Of a DNA stretch of 20,346 nucleotides, positions 1-7,109 are shown in pieces; position 1 is the stretch's first letter, and every line of letters begins with the position of its first letter. The DNA comes from an uncultured cyanobacterium (GTDB lineage: Bacteria; Cyanobacteriota; Cyanobacteriia; Cyanobacteriales; Geitlerinemataceae), in contig CAKZKB010000396.1 of NCBI GenBank assembly GCA_937121005.1, positions 1-20,346 on the forward strand, read 5' to 3'. The notes under the pieces were generated by a model. That model saw only the letters and a list, made by a program, of their open reading frames with translations, made no database searches and was not told where the DNA came from. The position numbers were made by a program, and so were the translations under genes.

Positions 1-1087
1 GAGCCAATCCACTTCCCAAACAGTAGTGCACCCCATCGCCAAAGGCCAAATGGCGGTTGGGAAACCGATTGAAATTCAAGCGATCGGGATCCTCAAAGAC
101 TGCCGGATCGCGATTTGCCCCTCCCAAACATAATAGCAGTTTTTGTCCGGCAGCAATGGTTTTTCCTCCTATTTCTACATCTTTGAGTGCCAACCGCGCC
201 CCGAGTTGAACGGGAGAGTCGTATCGCAATAACTCTTCTACCACTGCGTTCATTCCGTCCGGGCGGTTTTGCAACCCGTTGAGACTACCTTCTTGCTGTA
301 ATAATGCTAGGGTTCCATTTCCGACTAAATTTACAGTGGTTTCTTCTCCCGTTGCAAAAAGTAACATGGATAAGGAGATAATTTCTTCGTCCGAGAGCCG
401 ATCGTCTCCTCGGGTGGCCGTGGCTAGGGCGCTCATTAAATCGTCTTCGGGGTGCGATCTTTTGCGATCGAGCAACTCTTGAAGGTAGGCAGAAAACTCA
501 ACGACCAACTGGTTCAAATGCTCGTATTCTGACAGAGAAAGGAGAGGTTCGAGGACTCGAGCCAATTCGTCAGCCCACTCATTTAACTGCTCGCCATCTT
601 GCCTGGGAATACCTAAAATTTCCGAAATAACGGCAACTGGTAAAGGTCGGGCGAGCACCGATACCAAATCGAAACTCTGGACATCTTCGACTCGATTTAA
701 AAGTTCCTCGACAATCTGACCAATGCGATCGCGCCATTGCTCTAACGCCGCCATACCAAATGCGGGAGCCACAAAGTCATGCAGCCGAGTCCATGCAGGG
801 GGTTCTAAATAAAATAAAAAATGCCGCGATATGTTGACAATCGCATTGAGGTTGCGCTGTTTTTTCTCTAAATAGCGACTTTTTTCTTGCAAACTCTGGG
901 GTACGGGAACGACCGCAAATCGACGATCGCGCAATACGGCTTTGATATCCTCGTAGCGCACCAATACCCAAACGTTTATATAGCTCCAGTGGACGGGATC
1001 GCGATCGCGCAGTTCCCGATATAAAGGATAGGGATCGCGGCGAAACGCACTGGAAAACGGGTCGAACTTCACGGAATTTGCGGTCAT
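1..1087 (-). CDS. Cytochrome P450, 3' end cut by window edge
   Basis: A heme-thiolate monooxygenase, expected to hydroxylate or otherwise oxidise a small or acyl substrate using external electron donors. The visible 362 codons read without interruption on the minus strand. They begin DPYPLYRELRDRDPVHW near the N-terminus. The I-helix reads ATGEETT (residues 245-251, conserved Thr250), the ExxR pair is E285/R288, and the heme loop is FGDGVHYCLG with the axial Cys356. The length and lack of a membrane anchor fit a soluble bacterial P450, of which about 40 C-terminal residues are missing beyond base 1. The ATG at 1087 is preceded by GAGG five bases upstream. It lies 3 bp after the stop of the acyl-AMP ligase, so the two are almost certainly co-transcribed and probably act on the same acyl chain (inference). 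The CYP subfamily cannot be assigned by eye. Confidence 0.95.
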   Translation of the reverse strand, partial: MTANSVKFDPFSSAFRRDPYPLYRELRDRDPVHWSYINVWVLVRYEDIKAVLRDRRFAVVPVPQSLQEKSRYLEKKQRNLNAIVNISRHFLFYLEPPAWTRLHDFVAPAFGMAALEQWRDRIGQIVEELLNRVEDVQSFDLVSVLARPLPVAVISEILGIPRQDGEQLNEWADELARVLEPLLSLSEYEHLNQLVVEFSAYLQELLDRKRSHPEDDLMSALATATRGDDRLSDEEIISLSMLLFATGEETTVNLVGNGTLALLQQEGSLNGLQNRPDGMNAVVEELLRYDSPVQLGARLALKDVEIGGKTIAAGQKLLLCLGGANRDPAVFEDPDRLNFNRFPNRHLAFGDGVHYCLGSGLA

Positions 1088-1090
1088 AAG

Positions 1091-2914
1091 TTACCTCAAA
1101 GAACGTAATTTTAGTTGTTTTAACGTCGAGTTAATATCCTCTTGTAAATGCACAAAATCTGATTTGAACTGCGGATTTTCGCCCCAGTCGGCCACCACTT
1201 CTAAATCGCCGGATAAAAACAATTGCCGAGTGCGCTGCCGTTGGATTTTACCGCTCGAAGTCTTAGGAATCGTCGTGGTTTTCAGCAAAACAATGGCGTA
1301 GGTTTGTAACTCGTGTTCGGCTGCCACTGCTTGGCGAATGTCGCCGACAACTTCATCGACATCCAGTTTTCGCAGGTGCGATCGCTCCACCTCCTGCACT
1401 ACGACTAGCCGTTCTTCGCCTTCCACCTGCACCCCAAAGGCCGCACCGCAGCTGGGACGCAGTGCCTCATTGCACTCTTCTACCGTGAGCTCGATATCCT
1501 GCGGGTAATGATTGCGCCCCCGAACGATGATAGCATCCTTGAGCCGGCCGGTCACAAAAAGCTCCCCTTCGCGGAGAAATCCTAAATCTCCCGTCCGCAA
1601 AAATGGCCCCTCTCCCGTTGCTAATCGCGCCTGAAATGTGGCTTCTGTGGCCTCAGTCTGCCGCCAGTACCCGCGAGCCACCGTCGCTCCCCGCACCCAA
1701 ATTTCGCCAACCCGTTGCGGCTGACAGCGCTGGCACGTCTGCGGATCGACGATCGCGACTTCCGTATCCATTTCGCTGCGCCCGCAACCGACGAGAACTT
1801 GGCGACTTTCTTCTGGTGCAGTTTCTTCGATGCGATTTTGCCCGAGCGCCGAGAGTGAGACGGGATAAAAAGTCGGTTGGATGCCAGCTGGGACGATCGT
1901 CACTTGCAGCGTCGCCTCGGCCAAACCGTAGCAAGGGGAAAATGCGGCCATGGCGAAACCGCAGGGGGCAAACTGGCGGGCAAAATCCGTTAAAACCTCA
2001 GCCCGCACCGGTTCGGCACCGTTGAAGGCCATGCGCCACCGACTCAGATCGAGATCCTGTCGCTGTCGATCGCTCGTTTTGCGAGCGCATAGATTGTAGG
2101 CGAAGTTGGGGCCGCCGCTATGGGTAGCTCCGTAGCGAGAAATTGCTTGCAGCCAGCGTCGGGGTCGTTGCAAGAAGGCAGCAGGAGGCATCATATAACA
2201 GGCGATACCTTTATAAATGGGCTCGAAGACACCGTAAATGAGACCCATATCATGAAATGTCGGCAACCAGGTCAAGATTATATCGTCACGACGGTGCTGG
2301 CCGATCCGATCCATTGCCTCTAAATTGACTAACAAATTTTCATGCGTCACCATCACTCCTTTTGGCGTTCCCGTCGAACCGGAGGTGTATTGTAGGTAAG
2401 CCAGAGTTTGCGGAGTCAGGGTCGGTTCTTTCCATTCTTGAGTGGGAATCGCGATCGCGTCAGTGGCCAGCCAGTTTAATTTTCCCATGTCATCGCTTTC
2501 GCCAAACCGCTTTTCAATGGTATTAAGAGTTGCAGTATCGGTTAGCGCTAGAGTCGCTTGGGAGTCGGCGACGATCGACTGCAAGCGCAGTAGGGTTTGG
2601 TTGCGACGGGGGGGATAGACGGGAATGGCGATAATGCCAGCATACAGACAGCCGAAAAAGGCGGCAATAAATTCCAGTCCTGGCGGGTAGAGAAGCAAGG
2701 CGCGATCGCCAATAAAGCAGTTTTGTTGCAACTTGGCGGCGATCGTCGTGGCGCGATCGTGCAGTTGGCGATAGGTGAGGCGATCGGACTCGGTTTCGCC
2801 ATTCTCTAGGAAAATAAAGGCCGTGTCGCCCCCCAAGTGGCGCGATCGCTGTTGCAGCAACTCGACGAGAGTGGAAAATTCAATACCGGGAACGGGAGGC
2901 GCAGCGTCGGACAT
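1091..2914 (-). CDS. Fatty acyl-AMP ligase (FAAL), stand-alone
   Basis: It activates a fatty acid with ATP to acyl-adenylate, normally for transfer to an acyl carrier protein of a lipid, polyketide or lipopeptide pathway. The 607 residues fit a single adenylation domain with no fused carrier protein. Visible motifs are the P-loop YTSGSTGTPKG (176-186), WLPTFHDMGL (216-225), FNGAEPVR (297-304), SPCYGLAEAT (326-335), RTGDLG (440-445), GRLKDAIIVRGRNHYPQDIE (456-475) and the C-terminal PKTSSGKIQR with catalytic Lys556. The FHDMGL and RGRNHYPQDIE stretches are typical of FAALs rather than acyl-CoA synthetases. The ATG at 2914 gives the expected N-terminus, but no Shine-Dalgarno is visible; repeat DNA lies directly upstream. 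It is the first gene of a two-gene or longer operon with the P450. A carrier protein or PKS/NRPS may lie outside the window. Confidence 0.93.
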   Translation of the reverse strand: MSDAAPPVPGIEFSTLVELLQQRSRHLGGDTAFIFLENGETESDRLTYRQLHDRATTIAAKLQQNCFIGDRALLLYPPGLEFIAAFFGCLYAGIIAIPVYPPRRNQTLLRLQSIVADSQATLALTDTATLNTIEKRFGESDDMGKLNWLATDAIAIPTQEWKEPTLTPQTLAYLQYTSGSTGTPKGVMVTHENLLVNLEAMDRIGQHRRDDIILTWLPTFHDMGLIYGVFEPIYKGIACYMMPPAAFLQRPRRWLQAISRYGATHSGGPNFAYNLCARKTSDRQRQDLDLSRWRMAFNGAEPVRAEVLTDFARQFAPCGFAMAAFSPCYGLAEATLQVTIVPAGIQPTFYPVSLSALGQNRIEETAPEESRQVLVGCGRSEMDTEVAIVDPQTCQRCQPQRVGEIWVRGATVARGYWRQTEATEATFQARLATGEGPFLRTGDLGFLREGELFVTGRLKDAIIVRGRNHYPQDIELTVEECNEALRPSCGAAFGVQVEGEERLVVVQEVERSHLRKLDVDEVVGDIRQAVAAEHELQTYAIVLLKTTTIPKTSSGKIQRQRTRQLFLSGDLEVVADWGENPQFKSDFVHLQEDINSTLKQLKLRSLR

Positions 2915-2931
2915 ATCAATTTTGGATTTTA

Positions 2932-2987
2932 GATTTTAGATTTTGGATTGTAGACTGACCCATCATCCGATTTTAGATTTTGGATTG
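2932..2987. repeat. Direct repeat of 19 bp, two copies
   Basis: GATTTTAGATTTTGGATTG occurs at 2932-2950 and identically at 2969-2987. A shorter relative (TTTTGGATTTTAGATTT) precedes it. The repeats sit 18 bp upstream of the acyl-AMP ligase start, in its presumed leader. This is A/T-rich short-repeat DNA of the kind common in cyanobacterial spacers. No function is evident. Confidence 0.8.
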
Positions 2988-3142
2988 ACCCCTCGGATGG
3001 ATCCGGTTTTGCTCCACAGATGAATCTGGAGGCTTGTATCCGTCAAGGTTCCCGGATATAACAAAGCGCGATCGAGGCTGGATTCACCCTAGTTTAACGA
3101 TTTGGGAAAACACTCGACAACTGTTGGCCCCAATTCTAAGAA

Positions 3143-3267
3143 GGGGAGACAAGGGGAGGGGGAGAGGGGGGGACAAGGAGACAAGGGGACAAGGAGACAA
3201 GGAGACAAGGAGACAAGGGGACAAGGAGACAAGGGGACAAGGAGACAAGGAGACAAGGAGACAAGGG
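3143..3267. repeat. Octamer array, 12 x GACAAGGR, upstream of the exoprotein gene
   Basis: From 3172 to 3267 the sequence is twelve uninterrupted 8-bp units, GACAAGGA or GACAAGGG. A purine-rich degenerate lead-in lies at 3143-3171. The array is in the 438-bp divergent spacer between the acyl-AMP ligase (starts 2914) and the TPS exoprotein (starts 3353). It ends 85 bp before the exoprotein ATG. One strand is almost pure purine. ORFs drawn through this array read a repeated TRRQGDKE-like peptide and are artefacts of the 24-bp codon/repeat period. Confidence 0.93.
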
Positions 3268-3277
3268 ACAAAACTCA

Positions 3278-3311
3278 CCCTAATACCTAAAACCTAATCC
3301 CTAATACCTAA
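3278..3311. repeat. CCTAATA-type degenerate short-repeat array, copy 1
   Basis: A 34-bp run of CCTAATA/CCTAAAA-like units, starting CCCTAATACCTAAAACC. It is identical at 33 of 34 positions, in the same orientation, to 7076-7109 on the other side of the exoprotein gene. It lies 41 bp upstream of the exoprotein start, so it may fall in the promoter or leader. Confidence 0.8.
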
Positions 3312-3352
3312 AAATAGTCTAATATGGAAGCGATCGCCTAGAAATTCTCCCC

Positions 3353-6300
3353 ATGATTGGCAAGGTTCCCGCCTGCGCTGCTACGGTTTGGATCGCGACC
3401 TCTGGCGTGGCGATCGCTCAAGTGATTCCCGACAGTACCCTTCCGGTCAACTCTACCGTTGTCACCGACGGGAATGGGTTGCAAATTACGGGAGGAACTC
3501 CCGCCGGAGGGAATTTATTCCATAGTTTTACTCAGTTTTCAGTACCAACAGATGGTATTGTCTCGTTCGAGAATGCCCCGACAGTTGACAATATTATTTC
3601 TCGCGTCACTGGCGGACAAATTTCGACGATCGACGGTACGCTGTCTGCAAATGGCACGGCGAATCTCTTTTTACTTAATCCCAATGGTATCATTTTTGGC
3701 AGCAACGCCCAGTTAGATATTGGTGGTTCATTTGTGGGTACGACGGCGAGTGGGATAACCTTTGCAGACGGCACGGAATTTAATGTCAATACTTCCCAAC
3801 CGCCTCTACTTTCGGTGAACGTTCCGATCGGTTTGCAGTATGGAACCAACCCGGCGGGAATTGAAGTGCGCGGGACGCAAACAAGTGTCGAACCTGGAGA
3901 AGTTTTGGCGCTTGCAGGTGGAAATATTACCATTGACGGCGCATTTTTAGAAGCACCTGGGGGCGATGTTCAACTCTTGGCAGTTAACGCACCGGGGACG
4001 GTGACATTTTCTCCTGAAGTGAGTATTCCAGAAACGGTCGATCGTGCTGATATTACCCTCACCAATGCTGCCGAAATTAACGTCATGGCCGATATTGGCG
4101 GGACGATCGAAACCTATTCAGCCAATCTCAATCTCGATTCTGGAAGTTTGCTAACGGCGGGAGTGGTTGGCAACGGGGGCGTAACGGATGCCGTTTCGGG
4201 TAACATTGAAATTGACGCATCGGAAGCGGTTTCTGTATCGGGAAGTAGCCTCATTGCCAATGTTGTCGATGAAAATGCAATCGGCGATGCGGGGAATATA
4301 GAAATCTCCACCGGATCGCTTCAGGTTTCGGGCGAATCTGTTTTAACTAGCGACACCTTTGGGATGGGGAATGCGGGCGAAATTTTTGTGAACGCTCGCG
4401 ATCGCGTTAACTTTGACAGTGGTTTTGCCTTTAGCGATGCCGAAACTGGCGCGATCGGCAATGCGGGCTTTATTGAGATTAACACCGAAACTGCGACGAT
4501 CGCTAACAATTCTGAAATTGGGACTCGCCTATTTCCCGGAGTGATGGGACAAGCGGGAAATATTACCATCAATTCGGGTTCGCTTGCGGTTATAAGTGGT
4601 TCGACTTTAACCAGCGATACCTTTGCGGTTGGCGATGCCGGATCCATTGTCTTAAACGTCCGCGATCGCGCTATTTTTGACAACGGTTTTGCCTTTAGCG
4701 ATGTCGAAGAAGGCGCGATCGGCGACAGCGATGGTATTTTTATTACGGCAGGTTCGCTGGCAATTTTGAACCAGTCAGAATTGTCTACAAATGTAGACAG
4801 TCAAGGCATTGGTGGCGAAATTATTTTGAATGTAGCTAGCGATTTCGTTCTCGACAATAGCTTTCTGTTCGGAGACGTAGAAGAGGGGGCAACTGGGATC
4901 GCTGGATTTATTGAAATTAATGCCGGAAGTGTTGCTATTTCCAATGGTTCGGCTTTGGCAACGCGACTGTTAGCAAATGCCACAGGAGAAGCGGGAGCAA
5001 TTGCCATTAACACAGGCACTCTGGATATGTCAGGTGGTTCGGCTTTAACTAGCGATACTTTTGGTATAGGAAATGCAGGCGCAATTGTCATTAACGCTCG
5101 CGATCGCGTTGCCATTGACAATAGTTTTGTCTTGAGTGATGCCGAAATGGGTGCGATTGGCGATGCAGGTTTTATTGAAATTAACGCGGAAACGGCGACG
5201 ATCGCTCACAATTCCCAAATCGGAACTCGCCTATTTGAAGAGGTGATAGGAGAAGCAGGAAACATTACCATCAACGCAGGTTTTTTGAATGTTATAAGCG
5301 GTTCTATTTTGTCAAGCGATACCTTTGGAGAGGGTAATTCTGGGGCGATCGTCTTGAACGTTCGCGATGCGATCGTCTTTGACAATGGTTCTGCTTTGAG
5401 TGATGTGGAAACAGGGGCAACTGGCAACAGCAATACGATCGATATTACCGCCGAATCCCTGTTTGTTCTCAACGGCTCGGATATCAGTACAAACGTTGAA
5501 GGAGATGGCATTGGTGGGGCGATCGTCCTCAATATTGGCGATCGCATTGTTGTCGATAATAGCGAAATTCGCGGCGACGTAGAAGAAGGTGGATTTGGAG
5601 ATGGCGATCGCATTATTATTACGGCGCGATCGTTAGAAGTCCGAAATGATGCCGAAATTAGTACCAACGTTGAAGGTGTGGGCAATGGTGGGGAGGTGAT
5701 TATCGATTTAGAAGAGAATTTAATCGTTGATGCAAGCGAAATTTTAGCCGATTTAGAAGCAGATGCGATCGGCAGTGCGGGCTTTATTAACATTACTGCT
5801 GATACGATAACCTTAGTCAACGATGCTTTGATTTCTACCCGCGTTTTACCTAATGCAGAAGGAAATGCAGGAGATATCGATCTAAACGCCCGTTCTATTT
5901 TTGTAAGTAGCGGTGCGGCAATTGATGGCACGACGCAAGGGATTGGAAATGCCGGAGGTGTGGTTCTAATTGCCAGCGATCGCATTGTTTTTGACGGTGG
6001 AAACTCCCTCAGCGAAGCCTTAGCAGGGTCTCAGGGAAACGGCGGTGGCGTAGAATTAATTGCGCCTTTAGTTATTATTGAAAATGGCGCGATCGTCGGT
6101 GCAAACAACCTCGGCGACGGGGGACGCAGTGCCGGAGAAGTATCAATTATTGCCCCTCGATTGCGACTGAATAATAACGCCACTGTCACTGCTTCTACAG
6201 TTGGTTTGCAAGGCGATATCGACATTGTAAGTCAAGACTTGCGTTTGCGGCGAGGATCTCGTTTAAATGCCAACGCAACGGGCATCGAACCGGGAGGGAA

Positions 6301-6862
6301 TATTACCATCGTCACTGAAACAGTTGTGGCTTTAGAGAATAGCGATATTACTGCTAACGCGATAAACAGTCGCGGTGGTAATATTGGTATTGCAGCGTTA
6401 GGAATTTTCGGAACCGAATTTCGCCCTTTTCTCACTCCCAACAGCGACATTACTGCAACCTCTGCTTTGGGGGCGCAATTTAGCGGACAAGTGGAACTGT
6501 TAACCCCTGATGTGGATGCGGCGGCGGGATTAGTAGACCTCGATGTTGACGTGGTTGATGCGACTGCATTAGTCGGGCAAAATCCCTGCGATAATAGTAC
6601 AGATAGCGAATTTATTGTCACTGGACGCGGCGGTTTACCGCCTAATCCCACCGATACGGTTTTCGTTCCCGGAACGGCGATCGAGTGGGATAATGGAGGG
6701 GACGATCGCGCGATCGAAACCAACCCAAACCAACCTCCCCAACTCACCCCCCTCAGCGAAGCAACCCACTGGACGATCGCCCCCAACGGTCGAGTATCGC
6801 TGGTTTCGCAAGTGCCAGCAAGTCCGTTTTTGCCCTCTGAAACTTGCAAGTTTAACCAATAA
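3353..6862 (+). CDS. Two-partner-secretion exoprotein (filamentous-haemagglutinin N-domain), TpsA-like
   Basis: A large secreted or surface beta-helix protein, presumably an adhesin or cell-envelope protein. Residues 1-23 look like a signal peptide ending VAIAQ. Residues about 25-160 form the TPS secretion domain with the hallmark NPNGIIFG motif (109-116), which in this family is recognised by a TpsB outer-membrane pore. The middle is a long series of roughly 45-residue beta-helix repeats (for example SDTFGxGNAG, NARDRV, GAIGNAGFIEI). It includes a 234-residue tandem duplication at about residues 322-789. The C-terminus carries two cysteines (NPCDNST and SETCKFNQ) around a TGRGGLPPNPTDT segment, a tail typical of cyanobacterial members. 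No TpsB gene is in the window. An upstream ATG at 3323 hits a stop at once, which supports the 3353 start; no clear ribosome site is visible. The substrate or partner is unknown. Confidence 0.92.
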   Translation: MIGKVPACAATVWIATSGVAIAQVIPDSTLPVNSTVVTDGNGLQITGGTPAGGNLFHSFTQFSVPTDGIVSFENAPTVDNIISRVTGGQISTIDGTLSANGTANLFLLNPNGIIFGSNAQLDIGGSFVGTTASGITFADGTEFNVNTSQPPLLSVNVPIGLQYGTNPAGIEVRGTQTSVEPGEVLALAGGNITIDGAFLEAPGGDVQLLAVNAPGTVTFSPEVSIPETVDRADITLTNAAEINVMADIGGTIETYSANLNLDSGSLLTAGVVGNGGVTDAVSGNIEIDASEAVSVSGSSLIANVVDENAIGDAGNIEISTGSLQVSGESVLTSDTFGMGNAGEIFVNARDRVNFDSGFAFSDAETGAIGNAGFIEINTETATIANNSEIGTRLFPGVMGQAGNITINSGSLAVISGSTLTSDTFAVGDAGSIVLNVRDRAIFDNGFAFSDVEEGAIGDSDGIFITAGSLAILNQSELSTNVDSQGIGGEIILNVASDFVLDNSFLFGDVEEGATGIAGFIEINAGSVAISNGSALATRLLANATGEAGAIAINTGTLDMSGGSALTSDTFGIGNAGAIVINARDRVAIDNSFVLSDAEMGAIGDAGFIEINAETATIAHNSQIGTRLFEEVIGEAGNITINAGFLNVISGSILSSDTFGEGNSGAIVLNVRDAIVFDNGSALSDVETGATGNSNTIDITAESLFVLNGSDISTNVEGDGIGGAIVLNIGDRIVVDNSEIRGDVEEGGFGDGDRIIITARSLEVRNDAEISTNVEGVGNGGEVIIDLEENLIVDASEILADLEADAIGSAGFINITADTITLVNDALISTRVLPNAEGNAGDIDLNARSIFVSSGAAIDGTTQGIGNAGGVVLIASDRIVFDGGNSLSEALAGSQGNGGGVELIAPLVIIENGAIVGANNLGDGGRSAGEVSIIAPRLRLNNNATVTASTVGLQGDIDIVSQDLRLRRGSRLNANATGIEPGGNITIVTETVVALENSDITANAINSRGGNIGIAALGIFGTEFRPFLTPNSDITATSALGAQFSGQVELLTPDVDAAAGLVDLDVDVVDATALVGQNPCDNSTDSEFIVTGRGGLPPNPTDTVFVPGTAIEWDNGGDDRAIETNPNQPPQLTPLSEATHWTIAPNGRVSLVSQVPASPFLPSETCKFNQ
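4318..5721 (+). repeat. 702-bp tandem duplication inside the exoprotein gene
   Basis: Matching landmarks recur 702 bp apart. TTTAACTAG is at 4342 and 5044, the related segment at 4606 recurs at 5308, and GCGATYGG is at 4451 and 5153. So two adjacent 234-codon blocks, about 4318-5019 and 5020-5721, derive from one duplication. They have since diverged in both bases and residues. A further partial copy of the motif begins near 5728, out of this exact period. Confidence 0.75.
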
Positions 6863-6865
6863 CGA

Positions 6866-6918
6866 TGTAGGGGCAAACGGCGTTTGCCCAATCCAAAGAT
6901 TCGCGAATCGCCCCTACA
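6866..6918. repeat. Hairpin element with TGTAGGGGC ends
   Basis: TGTAGGGGC (6866-6874) and GCCCCTACA (6910-6918) are perfect 9-bp inverted ends. Between them are nested palindromes (CAAACGGCGTTTG and TTCGCGAA). It starts 3 bp after the exoprotein stop, so it may serve as a terminator, though no T-run follows. Palindromic elements starting GTAGGGGC are widespread in cyanobacteria, and a related one lies at 18673-18702. No flanking target duplication is seen here. Confidence 0.7.
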
Positions 6919-6969
6919 GTTTTCGGAAAATGGTATAATTAATTAATGCTACAATCCGATCGCTTGGGC

Positions 6970-7039
6970 GGGCGAAGCATTCGCCTTCTAATTGATGGAG
7001 TTTTTCTCTCTTTTTCGGTGCGAATGCTTAGCCCCTACA
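6970..7039. repeat. Second imperfect inverted repeat in the convergent spacer
   Basis: GGGCGAAGCATTCG (6970-6983) is the reverse complement of 7021-7034 (CGAATGCTTAGCCC) at 13 of 14 positions. The right arm continues into CCTACA at 7039, resembling the ends of the 6866 element. The left arm alone also forms a small hairpin, GGCGAA/TTCGCC. It may be a decayed relative of the neighbouring element, or may act as a terminator for the convergent exoprotein and ABC genes. Confidence 0.6.
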
Positions 7040-7075
7040 AATACTGTAACTCTTCTAATAGATCTGACTTTATCC

Positions 7076-7109
7076 CCCTAATACCTAAAACCTAATACCT
7101 AATACCTAA
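7076..7109. repeat. CCTAATA-type array, copy 2, containing the ABC exporter stop
   Basis: Identical at 33 of 34 bases to 3278-3311, same orientation. The minus-strand ABC exporter gene ends inside it: its TAG is 7108-7106. Read on the minus strand, the TTAGGTA-like unit contains TAG and, because the period is 7, meets every frame. Confidence 0.8.

Noticed and set aside
3172..3267. CRISPR array
   Set aside because: Tandem units without spacers; none of the other short arrays has repeat-spacer structure and no cas gene is present.
3034..3297. Several overlapping ORFs on both strands reading TRRQGDKE-like or LVSLSPCP-like peptides
   Set aside because: They are translations of the GACAAGGR octamer array, whose 24-bp codon period keeps all frames open; no start or ribosome site supports them.
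3360..3376. Lipoprotein signal (Cys8 in the exoprotein leader)
   Set aside because: The residues before the cysteine (KVPAC) do not fit a lipobox, and the TPS domain expects an ordinary signal peptide.
5206..5985. A 259-residue minus-strand ORF inside the exoprotein gene
   Set aside because: Antisense shadow of a repetitive Ala/Gly/Asp/Ile-rich gene; its Ser/Ile/Pro-rich peptide has no domain and no start signal.
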